Shown here in pieces: positions 52,523 to 60,741 of a stretch of 64,000 nucleotides of DNA. The position numbers were made by a program, and so were the translations under genes. The stretch is from positions 9,548,001 through 9,612,000 of the forward strand of contig NZ_JAGSHX010000006.1 in the NCBI RefSeq assembly GCF_018138715.1. Direction: 5' to 3'. The notes under the pieces were generated by a model. That model made no database searches. It saw only the letters and a program-made list of their open reading frames with translations, and was not told the DNA's origin. Origin of the DNA: Streptomyces asiaticus. Lineage in GTDB: Bacteria; Actinomycetota; Actinomycetes; Streptomycetales; Streptomycetaceae. How positions within the stretch are numbered: position 1 is the first letter of the stretch; each line of letters begins with the position of its first letter.

Positions 52523-53536
52523 GTGAGCGAAACGCATCCCGCGACGACGACCCGGCCGATGCCCCTGCCCACGGCACGGGGAGAGGTGTCCGGCGCGCTC
52601 GTCGACGCCCTCGTACGCGAGCCCGGCGGGGCGACGCTGCCCGACGGCCGGTCGCTCCGGGAAGCCGATCCGTACGGCGACGATCCGCAGCTCGCGCTCT
52701 ACATGTGTTACGAACTCCACTACCAGGGCTTCTCCGGTGTGGACGACGCATGGGAGTGGGACCCTGAGCTGCTCCGGATGCGGCAGGCGCTCGAGCGGCG
52801 CTTCCTGGACGCGCTGCGCTCCGACGCCACCACGCACGACGCCCCGGACGCCGCCGTGTCCGGGCTGCTGGTGGAGCCCGCCGATGGCACGGGCGTGTCG
52901 CACTTCCTCCGGGACGAGGGCGAGCTGTGGCAGCTGCGTGAGTACATCGCGCATCGGTCGCTCTACCAGCTCAAGGAGGCCGACCCGCATGTATGGGTCC
53001 TGCCACGGCTGCGGGGCCGGGCCAAGGCGGCGATGGCGGCCGTGGAGTACGACGAGTTCGGGGCCGGGCACGGGGACCGGGTGCACGCGGAGCTGTTCGC
53101 CGATCTGATGGCCGATCTGGGTCTGGACCCGGCGTACAACCACTATCTGGACGCCACGTCGGCGTGGATGCTGGCGGTGGTCAACATGATGTCGCTGCTG
53201 GGCCTGCACAGAGCGCTGCGCGGCGCCCTGGTGGGGCACTTCGCCACCGTCGAGATCACCTCCTCGCCCGCCTCCGACCGGCTGGCCCAGGCACTGCGAC
53301 GGCTGGGCGCGGGCGAGGCGGCGGTGTTCTTCTACACCGAGCACGTGGAGGCCGACGCCGTACACGAGCAGGTCGTACGCCATGGCGTGATCGACGACCT
53401 CCTGAAGCGCGAACCCGGGCTCGCCGCGGACGTGGCGTTCGGTGTCGATGCCACCGTGTTCCTGGAAGACCGCTTCGCCGATGAGGTTCTGGACACCTGG
53501 CGGAAGGGCCGGTCCTCACTCCGCGTCCCGCTGTGA
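52523..53536 (+). CDS. Iron-containing redox enzyme, heme-oxygenase-like diiron oxidase (HDO)
   Basis: 337 aa from GTG at 52523. This is the 'iron-containing redox enzyme family' with a heme-oxygenase-like helical bundle. Candidate diiron ligands: Glu/His in LALYMCYELHYQGFSG, the ExxxxxxxH/D pair in VEYDEFGAGHGDRVHAELF, and HVEADAVHEQVV with FGVDATVFLEDRF. An elongated N-terminus precedes the bundle. Characterised HDOs perform N-oxygenation or oxidative C-C cleavage in natural product pathways, but here no biosynthetic partners are present apart from the downstream acyl-CoA dehydrogenase-like gene. Substrate unknown. Confidence 0.85.
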   Translation: MSETHPATTTRPMPLPTARGEVSGALVDALVREPGGATLPDGRSLREADPYGDDPQLALYMCYELHYQGFSGVDDAWEWDPELLRMRQALERRFLDALRSDATTHDAPDAAVSGLLVEPADGTGVSHFLRDEGELWQLREYIAHRSLYQLKEADPHVWVLPRLRGRAKAAMAAVEYDEFGAGHGDRVHAELFADLMADLGLDPAYNHYLDATSAWMLAVVNMMSLLGLHRALRGALVGHFATVEITSSPASDRLAQALRRLGAGEAAVFFYTEHVEADAVHEQVVRHGVIDDLLKREPGLAADVAFGVDATVFLEDRFADEVLDTWRKGRSSLRVPL

Positions 53537-53553
53537 TCCCGGCCGCCCCACCT

Positions 53554-53577
53554 CCTCGGACTTGGCCGGATCCGAGG
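53554..53577 (+). terminator. Possible terminator after the HDO gene
   Basis: CCTCGGA (53554-53560) pairs with TCCGAGG (53571-53577) across a 10-base loop, 18 bp after the HDO stop. It is modest. If real, the acyl-CoA dehydrogenase at 53760 has its own promoter in the 180-bp gap. Confidence 0.4.
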
Positions 53578-53759
53578 CCCGCCGCCCCGAAGACCAGCAG
53601 CCCCACGACGAGGGTGCGCCCTCGTTCTTCCATCGGTGGAGCGGTGACCGCAACGAGGTAGGCTGCGGGCTCGTGAGCGCGAAGCCGGACGGGAACACGG
53701 GAACGGACGCGGACCGGGGTGAAGAGGGCCGTGGACCTCGCTCTCGACCGGGAGCCGTC

Positions 53760-54812
53760 ATGACCGCCCCTGCCACGACGCTGATCGAGGCGGCCCGGCG
53801 CCTCGCCCGTGAGGTGCTGGCGCCCGGCGCCGAGGCCGCCGACCGCGAGGGCGTCTCCCCGGCCGCGATCGCCGAGGTCAAGAGGTCCGGGGTGCTCGGG
53901 GTGAGTGGCCCGGCGGCGTACGGCGGGACGCGGGCGCCGGACGCGGTGGCCCGCGAGATCGCCGAAATCCTCGCGGGGGCGTGCTGCTCCACCTACTTCG
54001 TCCAGGCCCAGCACCACAGCCCGGTCAGGATGCTCGCCGCCTCCGGCTCACCGGCGCGCGAGCGGCTGCTGCGGCCGCTGTGCGACGGCACGCTGCTGTC
54101 CGGTATCGCCTTCTCGCATCTGCGGGCCTTCCCCCGCACACCGGTGCGGGTCACCCGGGTCCCGGGTGGCAGGCGCTTCGACGGTCGGGTGCCGTGGTAC
54201 ACCGGCTGGGGCCTGAACGATGTGATGCTGCTCGCCGGGGTCACCGACGACGGCGAGGCGCTGTTCGCCTTCGCGGACGCCCGTGAGCAGCCCGGGCTGC
54301 GGCCCACGCCGCCGCTCGAGCTCGCCGCGCTGACCGGCACCCGCACGGTCGGCCTGGAGCTGGACGGCCTGGTGGTGCCCGAGGAGGCGGTGGTCTGGAG
54401 CCGTCCCTACGAGGAGTGGGCGGTCGCGGACCGGCCGAAGAACACCAACCCCAACCCCGCCGTGTTCGGCGTGGCCGGCGCGGCCCTGGAGCTGCTGGAG
54501 GCCGCCGGGGACGCGGAGGCGAAGGAGACGGCGCAGGTGCTGGGCGAGCGGCTGCGCGAGGTGCGCCGGGAGGCGTACGCGCTGGTGGACGAGGTTCCCC
54601 CGGGCGAGCGCCTGGCGGACCGGCTCGCGGTGAAGACCCGGGCCTACGCCGTGCTGCGCGCCGCCACCACCGCGGCGATCGTGGCGGGCGGCGGCAGGGC
54701 CTTCGGCCTCGGCAGCCCCGCCCAGCGGCTGGCCCGGGAGGGCCTGTTCCTGGTGGTGCAGGGTCAGACCGCGGATGTCCGCAGCGCGCATCTGCGGGCG
54801 CTGCGCGGCTGA
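53760..54812 (+). CDS. Acyl-CoA dehydrogenase family flavoprotein
   Basis: 350 aa from ATG at 53760 behind GGGAG; an upstream GTG (53673) would add a charged 29-residue tail. The three domains are visible: an N-terminal helical domain (RLAREVLAPGAEAADREGVS, FVQAQHHSPVRML), a middle beta domain (LLSGIAFSHLRAFP, FDGRVPWYTGWGLNDVMLLA) and a C-terminal helical domain (AYAVLRAATTAAIVAGGGRA). It is shorter than beta-oxidation dehydrogenases (about 380 residues). The catalytic Glu is not obvious, so it may be an ACAD-like monooxygenase or oxidase. It follows the HDO gene and may act with it. Confidence 0.82.
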   Translation: MTAPATTLIEAARRLAREVLAPGAEAADREGVSPAAIAEVKRSGVLGVSGPAAYGGTRAPDAVAREIAEILAGACCSTYFVQAQHHSPVRMLAASGSPARERLLRPLCDGTLLSGIAFSHLRAFPRTPVRVTRVPGGRRFDGRVPWYTGWGLNDVMLLAGVTDDGEALFAFADAREQPGLRPTPPLELAALTGTRTVGLELDGLVVPEEAVVWSRPYEEWAVADRPKNTNPNPAVFGVAGAALELLEAAGDAEAKETAQVLGERLREVRREAYALVDEVPPGERLADRLAVKTRAYAVLRAATTAAIVAGGGRAFGLGSPAQRLAREGLFLVVQGQTADVRSAHLRALRG

Positions 54813-54821
54813 CCCGCCCGC

Positions 54822-55346
54822 CTACTCCAGGCCGGAGGCGCCGAGGATGCCCCGGGTGGCCGTGTCGTCGAGATCCCGGCCGAGCAGCCGCAGGATCTCC
54901 GTACCGTGCCGCAACGTGCCCGCCTCGAGGGAGCGCCGGGCACCGGTGTCCAGCTCGTGCCACAGCAGCGGATCCGCGATCAGGACGCCCAGGTCGAGCG
55001 TCACCCGGTGGCCGTAGGCGTCGCACAGGCGCAGACGAGTGGCGATCCGGCCGTCCCGCCACACCCCGGCCAGGGCGTCGGTGCGCACCCGGCGGACGCG
55101 TACGGGCCCCCGTACCGTCAGCCGGCCGCCGCCCGCCGTCACCCGCGGTGGCCGCAGCACGGCGAACACCGCCACCGCGAGCAGGGCCCACAGATCGGCC
55201 CGCGCCACGGTGAGCCCGCCCGAGGCCCAGTCGAGCACCGTCGTCGCTCCGGCGAACGCCAGCGCGAGCCACACCGCCCACCGCGCGTCCGCACGCCGAC
55301 GGCGGCCACCGGGCGTCCGGGCGGGCCGGTCCATCAGCCCTTCCAT
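54822..55346 (-). CDS. Small membrane protein with a PH-like cytoplasmic part
   Basis: 174 aa; ATG at 55334 is an alternative. Two N-terminal membrane helices (AVWLALAFAGATTVLDWA, ADLWALLAVAVFAVLRPP) are followed by a ~100-residue beta-rich domain (AGGGRLTVRGPVRVRRVRTD, ALAGVWRDGRIATRLRLCDA, YGHRVTLDLGVLIAD). This layout is a common Streptomyces type with no known role. It resembles the protein at 60724 in layout but not clearly in sequence. It is convergent with the acyl-CoA dehydrogenase 9 bp away. Confidence 0.7.
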   Translation of the reverse strand: MEGLMDRPARTPGGRRRRADARWAVWLALAFAGATTVLDWASGGLTVARADLWALLAVAVFAVLRPPRVTAGGGRLTVRGPVRVRRVRTDALAGVWRDGRIATRLRLCDAYGHRVTLDLGVLIADPLLWHELDTGARRSLEAGTLRHGTEILRLLGRDLDDTATRGILGASGLE

Positions 55347-55451
55347 ACGGGCACGCTAGGCCGGGCGCAGGGCGAAAGGAGCGCACCCTGACGCTCCTCT
55401 TACGCCGCTCTCGCCACCTTTGACGGAGTTCTTGCGCCCGGCCGCCGTGTC

Positions 55452-56318
55452 TTACGCCGCGAGCTCCTTGCGGATGCGGTTCAGCATGAAGGCGGAGGAC
55501 TCCCGCGCCCGTTCCTCCCAGGCGAAGACGCAGGAAGTGGCGACACCGTCGAAGTTCAGCTCGCGGAGGGTGCCGAAGAAGGTGTCCCAGTCGACCTCGC
55601 CCTGGCCGATGTCCAGGTGCTGATGGATACGGGCCGGGGTCCGGGGCGGGTTGAGGATGTAGCGCAGCCCGGAGGAGCCCTTGTGGTTGAAGGAGTCCGC
55701 GATGTGCACATGCTGGAGCTTGTCGCCCGCGTAAGCCATCATCGCCGCGATGTCCGCCGTCGGTTCGGCGCCGGAGAGGTGGAAGGTGTGCGGAGCGCAG
55801 TAGAGGTAGTTCACCCACGGCTTGTTGATGGCGCGGACCAGGTCGACCGCGGGGGTGTTCTCCTCGCAGAAGTCGTCCGGGTGGGCCTCCAGGTTGAGGG
55901 CGATGCCCTCGCGTTCGAAGAGCGGCAGCAGCTCCTCCAGCGAGCGCCAGAAGGCGGCCTCGCTCTCGGCGGCGCGCTCGGGGCGGCCGTTGAACTCCGA
56001 GTTCATCAGCGGACACTCGAGGTCGGCGGTGATCTCGATCATCCGCTTCCAGTAACGGACGGCGGTCTGCCGCTCGGTCTCGTCGGGCGAGGACCACGTG
56101 TACAGCGGCAGCACGGAGGAGAGCTGGACACCGTGCGTGCGCAGGGCCCGCTTCAGCTCCGCGACGCGCTCGTCGTCCGCCCTCGGGTGGAGGAAGAACG
56201 GCATGAAGTCGTCGCGCGGGGACAGCTCGATGTATTCGTAGCCGAGTTCGGCGACCGTGCGCACCATCTCGTCGAGCGGCAGCGCGCGGAGCATATAGGG
56301 GTCGAGGGCGATCTTCAC
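55452..56318 (-). CDS. Sugar phosphate isomerase/epimerase (TIM-barrel AP-endonuclease-2 fold)
   Basis: 288 aa from GTG at 56318, which overlaps the stop of the Gfo/Idh remnant (GTGA, 56315-56318). TIM-barrel metal-site segments: MVRTVAELGYEYIELSPRDD, LMNSEFNGRPERAAESEAAF (Glu), IALNLEAHPDDFCEENTPAV (Glu/Asp), VNYLYCAPHTFHLSG, and KLQHVHIADSFNHKGSSGLR (His). It belongs to the IolE/IolI-like isomerases that act on inositol or similar sugars. It is the last and only intact enzyme gene of a leftward sugar operon behind the LacI-regulated promoter. Confidence 0.88.
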   Translation of the reverse strand: MKIALDPYMLRALPLDEMVRTVAELGYEYIELSPRDDFMPFFLHPRADDERVAELKRALRTHGVQLSSVLPLYTWSSPDETERQTAVRYWKRMIEITADLECPLMNSEFNGRPERAAESEAAFWRSLEELLPLFEREGIALNLEAHPDDFCEENTPAVDLVRAINKPWVNYLYCAPHTFHLSGAEPTADIAAMMAYAGDKLQHVHIADSFNHKGSSGLRYILNPPRTPARIHQHLDIGQGEVDWDTFFGTLRELNFDGVATSCVFAWEERARESSAFMLNRIRKELAA

Positions 56319-56560
56319 GAGGTGGCTCCGTAGCATGCGGGTCGGGGCTTCATGTCGACGGTGATCATCTGGCCGCCCGACTCCAGGGACTCGACGGCGG
56401 CATCGGTGATGACGGTGGCGGCGTAGCCGTCCCAGGACGACGGGCCGGTGGGTTCGGCGCCCGCCGCGACCGAGGCGATCCACTCGCGGAACCCCGACGT
56501 GGACGCCGTCCCGACGGCCGCCGGGTCCGGCAGCCTGACCAGGCCGGCACGTCCTTCGCC
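56315..56560 (-). pseudogene. Gfo/Idh/MocA oxidoreductase, C-terminal remnant
   Basis: A frame ending at TGA 56315-56317 encodes GFREWIASVAAGAEPTGPSS, then WDGYAATVITDAAVESLESG and GGQMITVDMKPRPACYG. This is the typical end of an inositol-dehydrogenase-like Gfo/Idh/MocA protein (normally 330-390 residues). The N-terminal NAD-binding fold is missing. Its stop still overlaps the GTG of the next isomerase, so the former coupling remains visible. Upstream it runs into isomerase-derived sequence in a different frame from the start at 56984. Confidence 0.8.
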
Positions 56561-56576
56561 GCAGCCGGCCAGGTGC

Positions 56577-56984
56577 TCACGGGTGCTGACGGCGATGGGC
56601 AGTCGTATGTCGTACTCGTCCAGCAGGAGCTTGCCCAGCCGGTCGGCGTGCCCCCGCGACGGCGGTCAGCTCGGCCACCTTACGCACGTGGGCGAGCGTC
56701 TCGTCCCAGGCGTCGGGGCGGTGCAGCGCCCCGAACGCGGTGCCGCCGCAGACCCGCAGACCGCGCGCGTCGAGCTCGGCCTTCAGCCGCCGCGGGTCGG
56801 TGGGCAGGTAGCCGTACGGGCCGAGCTCCAGCCACTGGTAGCCGGCCGCGGCCAGCTCGTCGAGGAAGCGGGTGTACGCCACCTGGTGCTCGTCCTCGGG
56901 GAACCAGACGCCCCAGGAGTCGGGGGCGGAGCCCAGGCACAGATTGCCCGTGGTGGTGCGGAGAGGGGATGGCGCCGTTGCCAT
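56577..56984 (-). pseudogene. Sugar phosphate isomerase/epimerase, N-terminal third with deletion scar
   Basis: From the ATG at 56984 the frame reads LGSAPDSWGVWFPEDEHQVA, then YTRFLDELAAAGYQWLELGP and HRPDAWDETLAHVRKVAELT, a clear IolE-like isomerase N-terminus of about 105 residues. After AVAGAR (about 56665) it loses homology and stops at 56577. In another frame just downstream, ADRLGKLLLDEYDIRL (about 56600-56650) looks like a later piece of the same isomerase before the Gfo/Idh tail begins. So at least two deletions joined an isomerase and an oxidoreductase gene. A 135-aa product could be made but should not fold as a barrel. Confidence 0.8.
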
Positions 56985-57046
56985 GGCGTTGTCCTTCTGC
57001 GGAGGGGGAGGACGGGGTCATCACGGATCGGGGACGGGGCTGGCTG

Positions 57047-57069
57047 GCGCGCTCTACTAGCGCGCTCTA
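57047..57069. promoter_or_regulatory. Candidate LacI operator: paired GCGCGCTCTA
   Basis: GCGCGCTCTA occurs at 57047-57056 and 57060-57069, a 13-base period, each containing the palindromic core GCGCGC. The site lies between the divergent isomerase remnant (56984) and the LacI gene (57172), where the operator is expected. No experimental basis is implied. Confidence 0.5.
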
Positions 57070-57171
57070 GTCGAGTACGATGGCCGCTGTCCGAATGTCA
57101 TGTCAATAGCTTGTTGCCGGGGGATTTCGCGACTGACCGTAAGGTTGGGCCGCGTCGGAAGGTGATCACGG

Positions 57172-58197
57172 GTGGAAACATCGGGCAGGCAGCGGCCCAC
57201 CATGGCGGACGTCGCCGAGAAGGCGGGCGTGTCCCGGGCCCTGGTCTCGATCGTCTTCCGCGATCAGCCGGGGGCGAGCCCGCAGACCCGTGACCGGGTG
57301 CTGCGCGTCGCCGACGAGATCGGCTACCGGCCCGACAGCGCGGCCCGGCTGCTGGCCCGTGGCCGCAGCCGCACGCTCGGCGTGATGTTCACCGTGCGTC
57401 AGCCCTTCCACGCCGACCTCGTCGAGGCCATCTACCCCGAGGCCGAGCGGCTCGGCTATGACGTCCTGCTCTCCGCGACCGCTCAGGGGCGTGGCGAGGC
57501 CAAGGCCGTCGAGGCGCTGCTCGGCCACCGCTGCGAGGCGGTGATCCTGCTCGGCCCCGACGCCCAGCCCGCGGACGTCGACGCACTGGGACACCGCACG
57601 GTCGCCGTCTCCGTCGGCCGCCGGGTCCCCCACGCCCGCGTCGACAGCGTGCACACGGCCGAGGGCAAGGGCGTACGGCAGGCCATGGAGCACCTCGTCG
57701 AACTGGGCCACCGCGGGATCGTGCACATCGACGGCGGCCGCGGACCGGGCTCGGCCGAGCGCCGCCGCGCCTACCGGGCCGCGATGCGCCGCCATGGCCT
57801 GGAGCCGGAGCTACGGGTGATCCCGGGTGAGCACACCGAGCAGTCGGGCATCGACGCGGGACGGCTGCTGCTGGCCGAGCGCGATCACGGCCGGCCCCTG
57901 CCGACGGCGGTCCTCGCGGGCAACGACCGTTGCGCGATGGGGCTGTTGATGACCCTGGCGCACGCGGGTGTCGAGGTTCCGCGCGATCTGTCGGTCGTGG
58001 GCTACGACGACAGCCACCTCTCCCATCTGATGCCGATCGGCCTGACCACGGTCCGCCAGGACGCGGTGCTCATGGCCGAGTACGCGGTGCGGTTCGCCGT
58101 GGAGCGGCTGGAGAACACGGTGCCGGAACCGAGAGAGGCGGTGCTGGACCCCAAGCTGACGGTACGGGGCACCAGCGGACCGCCCACGGGTGGCTGA
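57172..58197 (+). CDS. LacI family sugar-responsive repressor
   Basis: 341 aa from GTG at 57172. The N-terminal HTH and hinge are standard (MADVAEKAGVSRALVSIVFR, VLRVADEIGYRPDSAARLLA). The periplasmic-binding-protein-like core follows (RTLGVMFTVRQPFHADLVEA, HIDGGRGPGSAERRRAYRAA, VLAGNDRCAMGLLMTLAHAG, DLSVVGYDDSHLSHLMPIGL, TTVRQDAVLMAEYAVRF). It is divergent from the isomerase/oxidoreductase operon and presumably controls it and itself. The operon it governed is largely deleted. Confidence 0.92.
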   Translation: METSGRQRPTMADVAEKAGVSRALVSIVFRDQPGASPQTRDRVLRVADEIGYRPDSAARLLARGRSRTLGVMFTVRQPFHADLVEAIYPEAERLGYDVLLSATAQGRGEAKAVEALLGHRCEAVILLGPDAQPADVDALGHRTVAVSVGRRVPHARVDSVHTAEGKGVRQAMEHLVELGHRGIVHIDGGRGPGSAERRRAYRAAMRRHGLEPELRVIPGEHTEQSGIDAGRLLLAERDHGRPLPTAVLAGNDRCAMGLLMTLAHAGVEVPRDLSVVGYDDSHLSHLMPIGLTTVRQDAVLMAEYAVRFAVERLENTVPEPREAVLDPKLTVRGTSGPPTGG

Positions 58198-58203
58198 ACG
58201 CGA

Positions 58204-58375
58204 GGCGGCTCACCGATTACCCGGGGCTGGAGCGACGCCTGTTGGAACGCGGCTTCCACCACCTGGCGGATGGTGTGAATACGGCTGGGCAGCAGCAGGC
58301 CGACGTCGACCAGCTCCTGAGATGAAGGCCATGTCCATCCGGCCGGTCATGATCGCTTCGCTGATGACCCCGCCG
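58204..58375 (-). pseudogene. LysR-family regulator fragment
   Basis: Read leftward, two frames give pieces of a LysR effector domain. Upstream is ENFGGVISEAIMTGRMDMAF (about 58330-58370), then, after a frameshift, LLLPSRIHTIRQVVEAAFQQ and ASLQPRVIGEP (to 58205). Both ends are missing and no DNA-binding domain is present. It lies in a 388-bp stretch of gene debris between the LacI and YiaA genes. Confidence 0.65.
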
Positions 58376-58403
58376 AAGTTCTCGCGAAGACCTGAAGGAG
58401 GTC

Positions 58404-58535
58404 ATGGCCAAGTCCCGGGCCCGCGTCGACGCGGAAGACGGGTACATCGCCGACTACCGCGCGGGGAAGAGCGTGATCGAGGTCAGTCGGCTGGCGGCGG
58501 TGCTCGAGGCCAAGGGGCTCGTCATCGACGAGTAG
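58404..58535 (+). pseudogene. C-terminal fragment of an unrecognised protein (RraA-like?)
   Basis: A 43-codon frame (MAKSRARVDAEDGYIADYRA, then SVIEVSRLAAVLEAKGLVID) ends at a TAG at 58533. Frame and codon use are clearly coding and continue upstream to about 58389 (REDLKEV). The pattern of charged helix plus terminal LxxLEAKGL recalls the end of RraA-type aldolases, but the match is weak. LysR genes often neighbour such aldolases, and a LysR fragment is adjacent. I treat it as a gene remnant. Confidence 0.5.
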
Positions 58536-58585
58536 CGCCGGGCGGCGCGCGGCAGGTCCACACCTTCCCGAAGGAATCGTGGGGT

Positions 58586-58873
58586 CTACAGCTTCTCGAA
58601 GGGATCGTGGTTCGCGAGCAGCTTCTCCACCCGCGCCTGATCGACCCGGCTGACGATCTGCCCGGCCTCCTGCCGGTCCCGGATCACCTTGGCCAGGGTG
58701 AAAGCGGAGGTCACCAGGTAGAGCACGGAGATGGCGAGGAAGCCGCGCACCCAGGCGTTGGCGCTCAGCTGGAAGATGCCGATGGCGGTGGCGGCCATGG
58801 CGACGGCGAAGGAGGCGATCGCCTGACCGTAGAACGCGGCCGTGCTCTGCTGCTTGACCGGTGTCTCACTCAT
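58586..58873 (-). CDS. YiaA/YiaB-like inner membrane protein
   Basis: 95 aa from ATG at 58873 (MSETPVKQQSTAAFYGQAIA). Two membrane helices (ASFAVAMAATAIGIFQL, WVRGFLAISVLYLVTSAFTL) are followed by a charged tail (AKVIRDRQEAGQIVSRVDQA...NHDPFEKL). The pattern matches the YiaA/YiaB-like family of Streptomyces. Function is unknown. It stands alone between the debris and the TetR gene. Confidence 0.82.
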   Translation of the reverse strand: MSETPVKQQSTAAFYGQAIASFAVAMAATAIGIFQLSANAWVRGFLAISVLYLVTSAFTLAKVIRDRQEAGQIVSRVDQARVEKLLANHDPFEKL

Positions 58874-58964
58874 GCGGACAAGAATGGGCGGATGCGAATC
58901 GGCCCCGCATCCGTCCGGATACTCAGGTACGTACTCAGAAATACGTATTCGGAAATCGGCGCCG

Positions 58965-59555
58965 TCAGTGCGGTTGGCGCAGTCCCGCGATGAGGAGGGC
59001 GACCAGTCGGCGTGCGTCATAGCCGGGGTCGTGCTCGGCGCCGATGCAGAGGTTCCCGACGCCGCGCATGAGCTCGAGCGCCTTCAGATCGGACCGGATC
59101 TCTCCGGCTTCGGCCGCGGCGTCGAGCAATTGGGTGCACACGGGCAGGAGGCGGTCGATGAAGTACGAGTGCAGCGTGTCGAAGCCCGCGTTGTCGGACC
59201 GCAGCACGGCGGCGAGGCCGTGCTTGGTGACCAGGAAGTCGACAAAGAGATTGATCCACTGGCCCAGCGCGGCATGCGGCGTCTCGCTGCTCGCCAGCAG
59301 GGCCGGACCGGCCTCGGCGCAGGCCTCGACCTGGTGCCGGTAGACGGCGATGATCAGATCCGCCCGCGTCGGGAAGTGGCGGTAGATCGTGCCCACCCCG
59401 ACACCGGCCTTGGCCGCGATGTCGCGTACCGGAGCTTCCACGCCCGAGGTGACGAAGACCGAGGCGGCCGCGTCGAGCAGGGCCTCCTGATTGCGCCGGG
59501 CGTCCGCCCGCTTGGACCGGGCCGAGGGCCCCGCGCCCTTGTCGCCGTCGTTCAC
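58965..59555 (-). CDS. TetR family repressor of the adjacent aldo/keto reductase
   Basis: 196 aa from GTG at 59555. The HTH is at about residues 22-65 (ALLDAAASVFVTSGVEAPVR, DIAAKAGVGVGTIYRHFPTR). The C-terminal domain is the short SbtR-like type (ALGQWINLFVDFLVTKHGLA, LRSDNAGFDTLHSYFIDRLL). It is divergent from the aldo/keto reductase at 59722. A perfect 21-bp palindrome 30 bp upstream of its start is a convincing operator. Confidence 0.92.
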   Translation of the reverse strand: MNDGDKGAGPSARSKRADARRNQEALLDAAASVFVTSGVEAPVRDIAAKAGVGVGTIYRHFPTRADLIIAVYRHQVEACAEAGPALLASSETPHAALGQWINLFVDFLVTKHGLAAVLRSDNAGFDTLHSYFIDRLLPVCTQLLDAAAEAGEIRSDLKALELMRGVGNLCIGAEHDPGYDARRLVALLIAGLRQPH

Positions 59556-59584
59556 CGCGCACTCCCTCCACTGCCGGACTTGCC

Positions 59585-59605
59585 ATACGGAACAGCGTTC
59601 CGTAT
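59585..59605. promoter_or_regulatory. Perfect palindromic TetR operator
   Basis: Arms ATACGGAAC and GTTCCGTAT, separated by AGC, make a perfect 9-bp inverted repeat in the TetR/aldo-keto reductase shared promoter. A degenerate second copy (GGAGCCAGGTTCCG, about 59613-59626) follows. Confidence 0.75.
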
Positions 59606-59721
59606 CTTTACCGGAGCCAGGTTCCGTTTGCTTATGATGCCAGAGCGGGGGCCCGGCAACCAAACCGCGCATTGCCGTCGCGCAATGCCACCACGCTTCC
59701 CCGCAGTGGAGGAACACGGTC

Positions 59722-60741
59722 ATGCAGTACCGCACCTTGGGCCGCACCGGTGTGCAGGTCAGCTCCCTCGCGCTCGGCGCGATGAACTTCGGCAGGATCG
59801 GGCGCACCACCCAGGACGAGGCCACCGCTCTCGTCGACGCCGCTCTCGAGGCCGGGATCAACCTCATCGACACCGCCGACATGTACAGCGCCGGCGAGTC
59901 GGAGGAGATGGTCGGCAAGGCCATAGCCGGCCGCCGCGACGACATCGTGCTGGCCACGAAGGCGGGGATGCCCATGGGCGACGAGCCCAACCACCGTGGC
60001 AGCTCACGCCGCTGGCTGGTCACCGAGCTGGACAACAGCCTGCGCCGTCTTGGCGTCGACCATGTCGATCTCTACCAGATCCACCGATGGGACCCGGCCA
60101 CCAGCGACGAGGAGACGCTGTCGGCGCTCACCGACCTCCAGCGCGCGGGGAAGATCCGCTACTTCGGCTCCTCGACCTTCCCCGCCTACCGCGTCGTACA
60201 GGCCCAGTGGGCCGCCCGCGAGCACCGCCTGAGCCGCTATGTCACCGAACAGCCCAGCTACTCGATCCTCCAGCGGGGAATCGAGCGCGACGTACTGCCC
60301 GTCACCGAGGAATACGGACTCGGCGTGCTGGTGTGGAGCCCACTGGCCTCGGGCTGGCTGTCGGGCGCCATCCGTGCGGGCCGGGCCATCACCACCAGCC
60401 GCTCGGCAATGATGCCGGAGCGCTTCGACGTCACCCTCCCCTCCAACCGGGCCCGGCTCGATGCCGTCGAGCGGCTGGCCGAGGTCGCCGACGAGGCCGG
60501 ACTGACCATGATCCAGCTCGCGCTCGGATTCGTCACCGCGCATCCCGCCGTGACCAGCGCGCTCATCGGTCCCCGCACACTGGACCATCTGCGCACGCAG
60601 CTCGCCGCCGCCGACACCGTGCTCTCCGCCGATGTGCTCGACGCGATCGACGCGATCGTGGCCCCCGGCACCGACCTCGCCGCGCATGAGAAGCACGACA
60701 CTCCGCCCGCGCTGCTCGACCCGTCACTGCGGCGCCGCTGA
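59722..60741 (+). CDS. Aldo/keto reductase
   Basis: 339 aa. Catalytic tetrad region: NLIDTADMYSAGESEEMVGK (Asp, Tyr at about residues 50-56), VLATKAGMPMGDEPNHRGSS (Lys), and VDLYQIHRWDPATSDEETLS (His). A C-terminal NADPH-binding segment follows (TSALIGPRTLDHLRTQLAAA). It reduces an aldehyde or ketone, and its induction through the TetR repressor suggests a xenobiotic or aromatic aldehyde. Its end overlaps the convergent gene by 18 bp. The start is well spaced from GGAGGAA. Confidence 0.93.
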   Translation: MQYRTLGRTGVQVSSLALGAMNFGRIGRTTQDEATALVDAALEAGINLIDTADMYSAGESEEMVGKAIAGRRDDIVLATKAGMPMGDEPNHRGSSRRWLVTELDNSLRRLGVDHVDLYQIHRWDPATSDEETLSALTDLQRAGKIRYFGSSTFPAYRVVQAQWAAREHRLSRYVTEQPSYSILQRGIERDVLPVTEEYGLGVLVWSPLASGWLSGAIRAGRAITTSRSAMMPERFDVTLPSNRARLDAVERLAEVADEAGLTMIQLALGFVTAHPAVTSALIGPRTLDHLRTQLAAADTVLSADVLDAIDAIVAPGTDLAAHEKHDTPPALLDPSLRRR

